This document shows, one piece after another, positions 37,321 to 46,014 of a DNA stretch of 64,000 bases. The stretch is from NCBI RefSeq assembly GCF_004114535.1, contig NZ_LBJC01000030.1, forward strand, positions 1 through 64,000, in the 5' to 3' direction. The notes under the pieces were generated by a model, which ran no database searches, was not told the DNA's origin, and saw only the letters and a list, made by a program, of their open reading frames with translations. Position 1 is the stretch's first letter, and the number at the start of each line of letters is the position of its first letter. The DNA is from Bradyrhizobium nanningense (GTDB taxonomy: Bacteria > Pseudomonadota > Alphaproteobacteria > Rhizobiales > Xanthobacteraceae). The translations under genes were made by a program, and so were the position numbers.

Positions 37321-39012
37321 TCAGGCCCAGTACCATTCGCGGATGTTCCAGCAATTGATCGAGGTGTTGATGTTGGGGCGGAAGCCTTGCAGCCCCTCCT
37401 TCACGCCCTCGGCGATGAAGCCCTGGAACAGCGGCAGGATGGCGAGGTCGTTGCGGATCAGCTTTTGCAGCTCGCCATAGGTCGCCTTGCGCTGCGCCAG
37501 GTCGAATTGCTTGGCGCCTTGGGCCAGCAGCCGGTCGGCCTCCGCGCTCTGATATTGATAAGTGTTGTAGCCGCGGCCGCCCTTGGCGGGAATGGCGCCG
37601 GAGCCGAAGCGCGGCGTCACGTCGGGGTCGCTGCCCAGCATGAAGTTCACGCCGACGATCACCGAATTGAACTTGGATTGCTGCCAGAAGTCGCCCCAGA
37701 TCACGGCCGCCGGCATGTTGTTGACGCGCATCGCAGCGCCGATCGCGCGCCAGTCCTGGATCAGGAGCTGCTGAGTCTGCTCGCGCGCTGCATTGCCCGA
37801 TGTCGTCGAATTGGTGAATTCGAGCTTGACGCCGCCCTTCTCGCGCACGCCGCCGGCGCCGCGCACCCATCCTGCGGCATCGAGCAGCGCGTTGGCCTTG
37901 GCGGGATCGTATTTGTGTTGCGACAGCTCCTGCTGGAACGACCAGGCCTGCTGCGGCACGAAGCTCTCGGTCTGCGTCGGCAGGCCGTAATAGAGCGCGT
38001 CGATGATCGCCTGCTTGTTGATGGCGAGGTAGAGCGCCTCGCGCACCGCGCGATCGGCGAAGGGACCGAACTCCAGATTAGGCGCGATATGCTCCACGGA
38101 TGACGTCGAGGAGACGACGATCTTGCGGCCCTTCAGCGTCTTCGCCTCCTGCACGAAGTTCGGCAAGATGCCTTGCAGGCCGGTGTAGTCGACCTGGCCG
38201 GTGCGGAACTGGGTGTAGAGCACGGTGAGGTCGGGGATGTACTTGAACACTACGCGTTCGACGTACGGTCCCTTGCCGTGATAGCCGGTGTGGGCGTTGA
38301 GCAGGATGTGATCGCCGGGCACGCGCTCACCCCAGCGGAACGGCCCGGTACCAACCGGCGCATTGTGGAACGGCGAGGCGTTCGGATCTGACACCTTCTC
38401 CAGGATGTGCTTGGGCACGATGAAGGTGAGCGAGCCCAGGATCGACATATAGGGCGAGTAAGGCGCTTCCATGCGCCAATGGATCTCGTCCGCCGCGACG
38501 ACCTTGATGTCCTTGACGAGGCTGTGGCCGACGCGGCTGCGCGCGCGGAAATTGGAATCGTTGATCAGCTCGAGCGAGAACTTGACGTCGTCTGCCGTGA
38601 ACGGCGTGCCGTCGTGCCACTTCACGTCGCTGCGCAGCTTGATCTTCCAGGTCAGGCCGTCGGCCGACAGGCCGCCATTCTCGATGGTCGGGACTTCGCG
38701 CGCGAGGTCGGGAACGAAATTGCCGGCGGGGTCGATGTACCAGAGCAGCGAGAACACCTGCCACCAGACGCCCTGATCGACCTCGATGCCGGGCATCAAG
38801 GGATGAAACACGGTCGGCTCCTGCGACAGCGCCGCGATCACCTGACCGCGCGGCTTGTCCGGCGGATTGGAGGGACGTTCACTCTGGGCAAAGGCGTGGC
38901 CCGGCAGCGTCAAACCCGCCGCGGCACCCGCACCGAGCTGGAAGAATTGTCGGCGGTTTGGAATGCCGAAGTGGAGTCCGCCAACGCCGAACCTGCCGGT
39001 GCTGTCTGCCAT
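37321..39012 (-). CDS. Peptide-type ABC substrate-binding protein, Tat signal
   Basis: The 563-residue periplasmic binding protein (SBP_bac_5) of the operon. The N-terminus has a twin-arginine signal (NRRQFFQLGAGAAAG, then LPGHAFAQS), so it is likely exported folded. The family features include WKIKLRSDVKWHDGTPFTADDV and NSPFHNAPVGTGPFRW-like text. ATG 39012 follows a short upstream region; the longer frame to 39219 is in the regulator's divergent region. Ligand unknown. It is the first gene of the operon. Confidence 0.88.
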   Translation of the reverse strand: MADSTGRFGVGGLHFGIPNRRQFFQLGAGAAAGLTLPGHAFAQSERPSNPPDKPRGQVIAALSQEPTVFHPLMPGIEVDQGVWWQVFSLLWYIDPAGNFVPDLAREVPTIENGGLSADGLTWKIKLRSDVKWHDGTPFTADDVKFSLELINDSNFRARSRVGHSLVKDIKVVAADEIHWRMEAPYSPYMSILGSLTFIVPKHILEKVSDPNASPFHNAPVGTGPFRWGERVPGDHILLNAHTGYHGKGPYVERVVFKYIPDLTVLYTQFRTGQVDYTGLQGILPNFVQEAKTLKGRKIVVSSTSSVEHIAPNLEFGPFADRAVREALYLAINKQAIIDALYYGLPTQTESFVPQQAWSFQQELSQHKYDPAKANALLDAAGWVRGAGGVREKGGVKLEFTNSTTSGNAAREQTQQLLIQDWRAIGAAMRVNNMPAAVIWGDFWQQSKFNSVIVGVNFMLGSDPDVTPRFGSGAIPAKGGRGYNTYQYQSAEADRLLAQGAKQFDLAQRKATYGELQKLIRNDLAILPLFQGFIAEGVKEGLQGFRPNINTSINCWNIREWYWA

Positions 39013-39230
39013 GACCAGTCTCCGTTCCCGCACGCGGCACCGTCTCCCGCGCCCCGAGACCCCGGCAAAGGGACAGGAGTGGGCTTTAGTGCTTCTAAAT
39101 TTTTCAGTCAAAATTTCATCATGACTAAATACACCTGTCAATCGCATTGCTAGTATGCACAACCTTTTCACTCCGACTGAAGCCTCGGACCGACACGGCC
39201 GGGGCTCATGATGATGCACGGGAGAGCGAC
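39013..39230. promoter_or_regulatory. Divergent promoter region of ABC operon and XRE-cupin regulator
   Basis: The 218-bp gap holds promoters for both directions. An AT-rich segment (about 39097-39135) has small inverted elements: agtca (39106-39110) with tgact (39122-39126), and tttagt (about 39085) with actaaa (39124-39129). These are candidate operator half-sites for the XRE regulator. No clear promoter boxes were assigned. Confidence 0.4.
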
Positions 39231-39863
39231 ATGGATGGTCGCGGCGACACCAACAGTCCGAAGGACGTCCCGGGAAACGAGGCGGACGATGCGGTCGACC
39301 AGCGCCTCGGCGAAACCGTGCGGCTGCTGCGTCAGCGCGCCGGCTTCTCGATCCAGGACGTCGCCAACAAGACGGGCCTCTCCACCGGCATGATCAGCCA
39401 GCTCGAACGCGCGCGTGCCATGCCGTCGATCCGCACGCTGCGCCTGCTCAGCATCGCGCTCGACGTTCCCATCTCCTATTTCTTCGAGGCCAGCGATCCC
39501 GCCGACGTGCCGCGCTACATCGTGCGCAAGAACAGTCGCCGGCTGCTGCGCCTCACCGCCAGCGGCGTCGTCAAGGAAGCGCTCACCCCCGAAGGCAAGG
39601 GCCAGCTCGAGCTCTACGAGCTCACGCTCAATCCCGGCGCCTCCTCCGGCACCGACTTCCTGCAGCACACCGGCGAGAAGGCCGGCTACATCCTGTCCGG
39701 CAGCCTGCGGCTCTGGCTCGACAACCAGGCCCATGTGCTGGAAGCCGGCGACAGCTTCCGCTTTCCGAGCACCGTGCCGCACATGTTCGACAATCCCACC
39801 CAGCAGGCGGCGCGCGTGATCTGGGTGACGACGCTGCGCCAAACCGATTCGCCGGCAGGTTGA
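39231..39863 (+). CDS. XRE-family regulator with cupin domain
   Basis: A 210-residue transcription factor. The helix-turn-helix is at residues about 25-75 (VRLLRQRAGFSIQDVANKTG, LSTGMISQLERARAMPSIRTL, given in part) and a cupin domain follows (about 110-200: GASSGTDFLQHTGEKAGYIL, LEAGDSFRFPSTVPHMFDN). Such proteins sense a small molecule in the cupin pocket. It is divergent from the ABC operon and is the obvious candidate to control it. The start at 39231 has a GGGAGAG-type site. Confidence 0.88.
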   Translation: MDGRGDTNSPKDVPGNEADDAVDQRLGETVRLLRQRAGFSIQDVANKTGLSTGMISQLERARAMPSIRTLRLLSIALDVPISYFFEASDPADVPRYIVRKNSRRLLRLTASGVVKEALTPEGKGQLELYELTLNPGASSGTDFLQHTGEKAGYILSGSLRLWLDNQAHVLEAGDSFRFPSTVPHMFDNPTQQAARVIWVTTLRQTDSPAG

Positions 39864-39995
39864 GGCGTCCGCCGCCCTGTACCACTGCAAATTGCCCCTC
39901 GACGCCGCCACGCCGAGTCTGTAGCTCACATGCAGCGGCCCTCCCAGGACCGGGCGGCCGATGCGGTCCGCGGCTGGCGTCTTTGGTGTGAGACC

Positions 39996-41636
39996 ATGAA
40001 ACTCAGAGGGCTTCTGACACTCGCGATGGCCGCACAGGTCATCGTGACGGCCGTAGCCCTGTTCGCTTCCTATGCCGCGACCGGCACCCGTGAATTCGGC
40101 ATTGCCCAGCTGGTCGCCGTGCTGGCAAGTGCCGCGGTAGCTGTGCTGCTCGTGCGCCTCTGCGCGCGCGCGATCGAGAGGTCGGAAGAGAAACGCGCGG
40201 TCGCGCAATCGGCCGAGCTGGCGCGGGCGCGCAGCGACAGCGCACAGATGACGCAAGCCGTCATCAAGACCGCGCTCGATGCCTTCATTCAGATCGACGA
40301 CAGCGGTGTCGTGCTGGAGTGGAGTTTTCAGGCCGAGGCCCTGACCGGATGGACGCGCCAGGAGGCGCTCGGTGCCGACGTCGTCGGCCTCATCGTCGCC
40401 GAGCCGCTGCGCGCCGCCTTCAGGCAGCGCATGGCGCGGCTGGTGCCGGAATTGTCGGACACGCCGTCCGGCCTTCGCTTCGAGCTCACCCTGGTCCACA
40501 GGAACGGCGAGCGGATCCTGGCCGAGGCCTCCAGCACGGTCTTGCGGCTCGGCGGACGCACCGTCGTCAACACCTTCGTCCGGGACATCACCCAGAAGCG
40601 CGCCGCCGAGGAACAACTGGTCCAGTCCCAGAAGATGGAGGCGGTCGGACAGCTCACCGGCGGCATCGCGCACGAATTCAACAACATGCTCACGGTGATC
40701 ACAGGCACGATCGAGATCCTCGCCGAAGCCGTCAAGGACAATCCGCCGCTTGCGACCATCACCAAGCTGATCAGCGAGGCCGCCGATCGCGGCGCGGCGT
40801 TGACGTCGAGCCTGTTGTCCTTTGCACGCAAGCAGGCGCTGCAGCCGGTCGAGATCGACGTCAACGAGCTGCTTGAAGAGCTGGCAAAGCTGCTGCTGGC
40901 AACCTTCGACAAGAAGGTCGAGATCGTCACCCGGCTCGACCGCAACGTCTGGCTCGCCTTCGCCGACCGCGGCCAGTTGAGCTCGGCGCTGCTCAACCTG
41001 GCGATCAACGCGCGCGACGCCATGCTGGACGGCGGCAGACTGACCCTGACGACGCGCAACGTCGTGTTCGGCGTGCGCGAGGCCATGGCGGTCGGCGCCG
41101 GCTATGCCGGCGACTATGTCGAGATCGAGATTGCCGACACCGGCACGGGCATTCCACAAGCCATCCTGGAGCGCATCTTCGATCCGTTCTTCTCCACCAA
41201 AGAGGTCGGCAAGGGCACGGGGCTCGGGCTCAGCATGGTGTTCGGCTTCGTCAAGCAGTCCGGCGGCGGCATCAAAGTCGCCTCCGAAGAGGGCCGCGGC
41301 ACGACCTTCACCATGTACCTGCCGAAGGCGGAGGCCAGCGCGTTGCGCCCGACCGGCTATGACGATCGCAAGATCGTCGGCGGCAAGGAGACCGTGCTCT
41401 GCGTCGAGGACGACCGCGACGTCCGCCACTACGTCGCGGTCCAGCTCGAAAGCCTCGGTTACAAGGTCATCCCGGCTGCCAATGCGACCGAGGCCCTCGC
41501 GATTGCGGCCGAAGGCACGCCGTTCGACCTGCTCTTCACCGACATCGTGATGGCCGGCGGCATGAACGGACGGGAGCTCGCCGAACAGATGGTGGCGGCG
41601 CGGCCCTCTTTGCGGGTCCTGTTCACCTCCGGCTAG
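39996..41636 (+). CDS. PAS hybrid histidine kinase, truncated in its receiver domain
   Basis: The 546-residue protein has two N-terminal membrane segments, a PAS domain (about 95-205: QIDDSGVVLEWSFQAEALTG), a dimerisation/phosphoacceptor region (MEAVGQLTGGIAHEFNNML, His as the phosphorylation site), an HATPase (NLAINARDAM, DTGTGIPQAI, GTGLGLSMVFGFVKQSGG) and a receiver (VLCVEDDRDVR, LLFTDIVMAGG with the phospho-Asp). The receiver stops at an amber codon at 41634-41636 where a Tyr codon is expected in FTSGY. The frame continues beyond. ATG 39996 is preferred over 39930 (no ribosome site there). Confidence 0.85.
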   Translation: MKLRGLLTLAMAAQVIVTAVALFASYAATGTREFGIAQLVAVLASAAVAVLLVRLCARAIERSEEKRAVAQSAELARARSDSAQMTQAVIKTALDAFIQIDDSGVVLEWSFQAEALTGWTRQEALGADVVGLIVAEPLRAAFRQRMARLVPELSDTPSGLRFELTLVHRNGERILAEASSTVLRLGGRTVVNTFVRDITQKRAAEEQLVQSQKMEAVGQLTGGIAHEFNNMLTVITGTIEILAEAVKDNPPLATITKLISEAADRGAALTSSLLSFARKQALQPVEIDVNELLEELAKLLLATFDKKVEIVTRLDRNVWLAFADRGQLSSALLNLAINARDAMLDGGRLTLTTRNVVFGVREAMAVGAGYAGDYVEIEIADTGTGIPQAILERIFDPFFSTKEVGKGTGLGLSMVFGFVKQSGGGIKVASEEGRGTTFTMYLPKAEASALRPTGYDDRKIVGGKETVLCVEDDRDVRHYVAVQLESLGYKVIPAANATEALAIAAEGTPFDLLFTDIVMAGGMNGRELAEQMVAARPSLRVLFTSG

Positions 41637-41861
41637 GCCTACGATTCGCTGCACGCGCAGGGCAGCGCCACGATGGGCACGCCGCTCTTGAGAAAGCCCT
41701 ATCGCAAGGCTGAGCTCGCCCGCATGCTGCGCCGCTGCCTCGACACCGCGGTCGACTCCGCCGGCGATGCGATCCCGACGCCCTACTCGGTGCAGGCCGA
41801 CGTCGAAGCTTTTCTGCGCAAGCAGGCGGCGGAAGACACCACGACGCGGCCGCGGAAGTAG
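41637..41861 (+). pseudogene. Orphaned end of the receiver domain after an in-frame TAG
   Basis: In the same frame as the kinase, right after the TAG, the sequence continues AYDSLHAQGSATMGTPLLRKPYRKAELARMLRRCL to a TAA-free end and a TAG/TAA at 41861, given here in parts: LLRKPYRKAELARML is the end of a receiver domain with its conserved Lys. So the receiver was originally complete and a single nonsense change removed its last helix and the Lys-Pro pair. It is not a separate gene. Confidence 0.75.
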
Positions 41862-41871
41862 GTCTTCCGCC

Positions 41872-42897
41872 TCAGCTCATCCGCCGCCGCAGCGTGGCCG
41901 ATGGCGTCTCGCCGAATTTTTCGCGGTAGGCGCCGGCCATGCGGCCGAGATGGGTGAAGCCGAGATCGAAGGCGATGTCGGTGATGGAAGAATCGGGCGA
42001 TCCTTGCGCGAGCCGGGCGTTGAGACCGGCGAGGCGCATGTCGAGCAGCATCTGCGAGATCGACAGGCCGAAATGACGGCGGAAGCCGAGCTGGAGCGCG
42101 CGGATGCCGATGCCGGAGGCGCAGGCGAGCCGCGCGAGGTCGAGCGGCTCGCCGGCATTGTCCGCAAGATGATCGCGCGCGGCACGGAGCGCACGCGGCA
42201 GCCGTTCGGCCCGGCCGGAGAATGTTTGAATCGCATCCGACAGGCCATGTTGCTGGCCATTGAGGAGTTGATCGAGCAGCAGCTCGCGCCAATCGGCCAT
42301 CGCGACCGCTGACAGCCTGCCGGAAGAACCAAGACGCTCGGCGAGCATCGTCAACTCGGCGAGGCTGCGCCGCAAAGCTTGCCCGGCCGGCGCCTCCAGG
42401 TCGATCACGGGATCGAACTCGACCGTGTCCGCCGCCCTGCCCGACAGCGCCGCGGCGCGCTGCTCGACCATGCGGCGGTCGAGCAGCAGGATCGCCTGCG
42501 CGCAGTCGCGCCACATCATTTGCGTCGGAATTGTTGGGGACAGCAGCGACGCCGTCCGCTCCGGCGCCGCATCGAGCTCGGCGACGCCGGCGCGGATGTG
42601 GGCTGTGCCCGCGAGCGGGATCTGCACCAGGAAGAAGCGCTCGAGGCAGCCGGGATCGATGCAGACCGATCCGCCATAGGCGACGTAGTTGATGGAAAAG
42701 CCGTCAAAGGCCGCGCAATTGTGCCGGGCCGAAAAGCCGGCCGCGCGCGCCTGCGCCGGCTTCAGATCGTGCGGACAGAAGATGCGGCCGATCTCTTCAG
42801 CCGCTTCGTCGACGTCGTCGGTGGTGACGCGGGCGAAATCCGCAAGCCGTTCGGCTGCGGACGCCCTTGCGGTCATTTCCAGCACGGCTGCGGACAT
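41872..42897 (-). CDS. AraC-family regulator (AraC_binding_2 type)
   Basis: A 341-residue regulator with an N-terminal sensor region (FSARHNCAAFDGFSINYVAYG, FFLVQIPLAGTAHI, given in part) and a C-terminal AraC DNA-binding domain (LDLARLACASGIGIRALQLGF, ITDIAFDLGFTHLGRMAGAYRE, in part). This type controls catabolism or oxygenase genes. The start at 42897 is one of two in-frame ATGs (the other 42876); the longer open frame upstream overlaps the cupin gene. It diverges from the cupin-monooxygenase pair and most likely controls it. Confidence 0.85.
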   Translation of the reverse strand: MSAAVLEMTARASAAERLADFARVTTDDVDEAAEEIGRIFCPHDLKPAQARAAGFSARHNCAAFDGFSINYVAYGGSVCIDPGCLERFFLVQIPLAGTAHIRAGVAELDAAPERTASLLSPTIPTQMMWRDCAQAILLLDRRMVEQRAAALSGRAADTVEFDPVIDLEAPAGQALRRSLAELTMLAERLGSSGRLSAVAMADWRELLLDQLLNGQQHGLSDAIQTFSGRAERLPRALRAARDHLADNAGEPLDLARLACASGIGIRALQLGFRRHFGLSISQMLLDMRLAGLNARLAQGSPDSSITDIAFDLGFTHLGRMAGAYREKFGETPSATLRRRMS

Positions 42898-43086
42898 CGT
42901 CGACCACGCTTCGCGTCGCGGAATTATTTTAAGCCTATAATAGTTTTCCGAACGCGAAAAGGGCGACCTCCCCGAAATCATCATGCTGCACGGCAACAGG
43001 CGCTCCGTGGATTCGTTTAGCGGATAGACAGGCGCCCCATTGTTGACCGAAGCTCCATCCCCGCCGGAATTCATTGGGAGCGCGCC
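42898..43086. promoter_or_regulatory. Divergent promoter region, AraC gene and cupin gene
   Basis: The gap contains an AT-rich stretch (about 42921-42950) with tataat at 42936-42941, which matches a minus-10 box, but a matching minus-35 was not identified. GGGAG lies before the cupin ATG at 43087. The regulator's operator is expected here. Confidence 0.4.
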
Positions 43087-43536
43087 ATGACTGCACTCGA
43101 AAAAGGCATTACCGCTAAGGGCACAGGCTACGGCGGCAAGAGCTGGAACATTCTGGGCCAGGTTTATTTCCCCAAGGCCGTCACCGACTCCACCTTCGCG
43201 TTCGAGACCAACAGCGATCCCGGCCAGTTCGTGCCGGTGCACATCCATCCGACCCAGGACGAGTTCATCCTGGTGCAGGAGGGCACGCTCGACCTCAAGC
43301 TCGACGGCAAATGGGTCAAGGCCCATGCCGGCGATCTCGTGCGCATGCCGCGTGGCATCCCGCATGGCTATTTCAACAAATCCGACAAGCCGTGCCGCGC
43401 GCTGTTCTGGGTCTCGCCGATGCAGAAACTGGAGGCGCTGTTCAATCAGCTGCACAATCTGACCGACCCTGCCGAAGTCGTGCGCATCTCGGCGCTGCAC
43501 GAGGTCGATTTCCTGCCGCCCGAGGCCAACGACTAG
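43087..43536 (+). CDS. Cupin-domain protein
   Basis: A 149-residue single-domain cupin. The metal-binding motifs are present: PVHIHPTQDEFILVQEGTLDL (His, His and Glu; quoted in part as HIHPTQDEF) and the second histidine motif MPRGIPHGYFNKS. Such proteins can be dioxygenases, isomerases or simple binding proteins. It is transcribed 100 bases before the flavin monooxygenase gene and probably works in the same pathway. The ribosome site GGGAG is seven bases from the ATG. Confidence 0.85.
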   Translation: MTALEKGITAKGTGYGGKSWNILGQVYFPKAVTDSTFAFETNSDPGQFVPVHIHPTQDEFILVQEGTLDLKLDGKWVKAHAGDLVRMPRGIPHGYFNKSDKPCRALFWVSPMQKLEALFNQLHNLTDPAEVVRISALHEVDFLPPEAND

Positions 43537-43639
43537 GCGGCCGCCTCCCCGTCCAATTCATCTGCTTGCAGGCCCGCCGGCCGCGCCTTGCGGCTGAACG
43601 TGGCCGCTTGCGCGCGGAAAACACATTGCGAGCAAACCC

Positions 43640-45130
43640 ATGATCACTCCCAAGCATGTCTGCGTGATTGGCGCCGGCGTCTCCGGCCTTGCCGCCGCCA
43701 AGACCTTCTCCGGCCGCGGCCACCGCGTCACCATCGTCGAGCGCAGTAGCGGTCTCGGCGGCGTCTGGGAGCCGGCGCGCTCCTACCCCGAGGTGCAGAC
43801 GCAAAGCCCGAAGGAGCTCTACCGCTACACCGACCGCGCCATGCCGGAGGCCTATCCGGAATGGCCGACCGGGCCGCAGGTTCACGCCTATCTCGCCGAT
43901 TATGCCAAGAGCTTCGGCCTCGACCGCATGTTGCGCCTCGACACCGAGGTCGCCGGCATGGCGCGGCGCGCCGACGGCAAGCCGGGCTGGACGCTCACAC
44001 TGAAGAGCAAGGACGGCGTGAGCACGCACGAGGATTTCGATTTCGTCGCGGTTTGCACCGGCCAGTTCAACGAGCCGCGCGAGCTGCATTGCCCGGGCGA
44101 GGACGGCTTCCTCGCGCAGGGCGGCCAGATCCTGCATTCGTCGAAATACGGCGATCCCTCGCTGGCGAAGGGACGCCGCGTCGTCGTGCTCGGTGGCTCG
44201 AAGTCCGCAACCGACGTCGCAGTCAACGCGGTGAAATCGGGCGCGCGCGAGGTCACCATCGTGATGCGCGAGCCGGTCTGGCGCATCCCCTATTTCATCG
44301 GCGGCCTCGTGAACTTCAAGCGCATCCTCTACATCCGCGCCCAGGAGGAGATGTTTCCGGGCTGGGGCATCAGCGCGATGGGGCGGCTCGCGCACCGCAT
44401 CGCCGCGCCGCTGGTGTGGGCGAACTGGCGCGGGCTGGAAAGCCTGCTCAAGGCGCAGCTCAAGCTCGGCCGCTGCAACATGGTGCCGAAAGAGCGGATC
44501 GAGGACGGCGTCAACTGCTCGGTGCCGATCGCGACGCCGGGCTTCTATCCCATGGTCGCCGACGGCCGCATCAAGGCGGTGTTCGGCACCTTCGACCATT
44601 ACGACGGCGACAGCATCGTGATGAGCGGCGGCGAGCGCGTGGGCGCCGATGTCGCGGTGCTCGCGATCGGCTACAAGCTCGGCGTGCCGTTCCTGCCCGA
44701 AGCCTACCGGCAGAAGCTGGTCGATGCGGACGGGCAGTACCGGCTCTACCGCCTGATCGCCAATCCCGACCTGCCTGAGCTCGGCTTCGTCGGCTTCAAC
44801 TCGTCGTTCTGCACCGTGCTCTGCGCCGACCTCGCCGCCAACTGGCTGGTGCGCTATGCCGACGGCCAGCTCGCGAACCAGCCGACGGCGCAGCAGATGC
44901 GCGACAACATCGAGATGATGCTGCACTTCAAGCGCGTCGAGCGGCCGGCCGCCGGCGTCTATGGCGGTCTGTGCGTCGCGCCCTATCACTACCGCCACTT
45001 CGACGAGCTGATGGCCGACATCGGCGCGACGCAGCAGAAGCGCGGCGGGCTGGCCGGGCGCTTCCAGCCGCCGGATGCGGATGCCTATGCGAAATTCCTG
45101 GCGACCGCGCCGGACTATCGCGCGGCGTGA
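43640..45130 (+). CDS. Flavin-dependent monooxygenase, FMO/BVMO-like
   Basis: A 496-residue enzyme with two nucleotide-binding folds: FAD motif VIGAGVSGLAAAKTF (residues 9-23) and NADPH motif VVLGGSKSATDVA (about residue 189). The linking segment (FVAVCTGQFNEPRELHCPGED) has the FMO-type layout. These enzymes insert oxygen into a sulfide, amine or ketone. A Baeyer-Villiger role is possible but the BVMO fingerprint is not clear. The 3' end overlaps the GntR gene by 16 bases (convergent). Confidence 0.85.
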   Translation: MITPKHVCVIGAGVSGLAAAKTFSGRGHRVTIVERSSGLGGVWEPARSYPEVQTQSPKELYRYTDRAMPEAYPEWPTGPQVHAYLADYAKSFGLDRMLRLDTEVAGMARRADGKPGWTLTLKSKDGVSTHEDFDFVAVCTGQFNEPRELHCPGEDGFLAQGGQILHSSKYGDPSLAKGRRVVVLGGSKSATDVAVNAVKSGAREVTIVMREPVWRIPYFIGGLVNFKRILYIRAQEEMFPGWGISAMGRLAHRIAAPLVWANWRGLESLLKAQLKLGRCNMVPKERIEDGVNCSVPIATPGFYPMVADGRIKAVFGTFDHYDGDSIVMSGGERVGADVAVLAIGYKLGVPFLPEAYRQKLVDADGQYRLYRLIANPDLPELGFVGFNSSFCTVLCADLAANWLVRYADGQLANQPTAQQMRDNIEMMLHFKRVERPAAGVYGGLCVAPYHYRHFDELMADIGATQQKRGGLAGRFQPPDADAYAKFLATAPDYRAA

Positions 45131-45858
45131 GGCCTGTCGGACTCCGGCAGTACCGTCTCCAGGTCCGAATCGATCACATCCGCCGTGCGCTGATAATGCT
45201 TCTGGAGCAGCGCCACGGCTTCATCCGTTCTCCGGTCGAGCACGGCCTGAAGGATCTCTGCGTGCTCGGTCCCGATCTTGCGGACCGGATAGGCCTTGGC
45301 AATCGACATCATGCGGTAGCGGTAGAGCCGGTCGGCGAGCTGCTCGCAAAAGCCGAGCAGCGGGCGCGAGCCGCACAGGCCAATCAGCGTGGCGTGGAAG
45401 GCGCGGTGAGCTCTCTCCCAGTCGGGGTTGTCTGCGAACTTGTCCGGATCGAGCGAGCGCGGCGTGCGGTCGAGGCGGTGATGCGTCACCAGAAGCGCCT
45501 CCTCCCACGCTTGCGTCGCGTTCTGCATGGATTCCCGCAAGGCCAGCCCTTCGACCCAGCAGCGCGTCTTGGTCAATTCCCGAAGCTCATCCTTGCTGAC
45601 CGGCTTCACGTAGAAGCCGCGCTGCTCCATGCCGACCACGAACTCTTCCGTGGTCAGACGGTTGAGAGCCTCGCGAAGCGGAGTCTGTCCGACATTGTAG
45701 TGCTCCATCAGGAAGCGCGACTGCAGCTTGCGTCCGGGGGCAAGGCGCGTGGTCAGGATGTCGGCCTTGAGGCGGGCATAGATGCTCGTCGCCAGCGTCG
45801 CCGGCGCGTCGGTCTTCGGGCTCGACAGGTCTGAGCTCATGGCGTCCCACTGATTCAT
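45115..45858 (-). CDS. GntR-family regulator with FCD domain
   Basis: A 247-residue transcription factor. The N-terminal winged helix is at about residues 22-90 (YARLKADILTTRLAPGRKL, GQTPLREALNRLTTEEFV) and the all-helical FCD ligand/metal domain follows (WERAHRAFHATLIGLCGSRP with conserved Asp/His-type residues, HAEILQAVLDRRTDEAVALLQ; both in part). It diverges from the aromatic-catabolism operon, so it is the likely ligand-responsive repressor of that operon. Confidence 0.88.
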   Translation of the reverse strand: MNQWDAMSSDLSSPKTDAPATLATSIYARLKADILTTRLAPGRKLQSRFLMEHYNVGQTPLREALNRLTTEEFVVGMEQRGFYVKPVSKDELRELTKTRCWVEGLALRESMQNATQAWEEALLVTHHRLDRTPRSLDPDKFADNPDWERAHRAFHATLIGLCGSRPLLGFCEQLADRLYRYRMMSIAKAYPVRKIGTEHAEILQAVLDRRTDEAVALLQKHYQRTADVIDSDLETVLPESDRPHAAR

Positions 45859-46014
45859 CGCGTTTTTTGTACATCAGCCCGCGAGCGACCAAGAATTTAT
45901 AAATTACATCTTTACTGGCAGATTTGTATATATTAATTCTTCGCCCACAACAACCGGCTCTGGGGCGATCCGCGGCTATTCGGATGCGCCCCGTGCCTTT
46001 AGCGAGGAAGCCCG
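45859..46014. promoter_or_regulatory. Divergent operator/promoter region of the aromatic-catabolism operon
   Basis: The 156-bp gap is AT-rich in its middle. Two related sites are seen, tttgtacat (45866-45874) and tttgtatat (45923-45931), and between them the 12-bp palindrome aatttataaatt (45892-45903). Sites of TTGTA-type are compatible with FCD-type GntR operators, so these are candidates for autoregulation and operon repression. GAGGAAG precedes the first operon ATG. Confidence 0.5.

Noticed and set aside
35416..38103. 895-codon plus-strand frame across the permease genes
   Set aside because: It is the mirror of the well-supported permease and binding-protein genes and is dominated by Asp/His/Arg shadow codons.
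39168..41654. 828-codon minus-strand frame opposite the histidine kinase
   Set aside because: It lies over the XRE regulator and kinase genes, both of which have clear domains.
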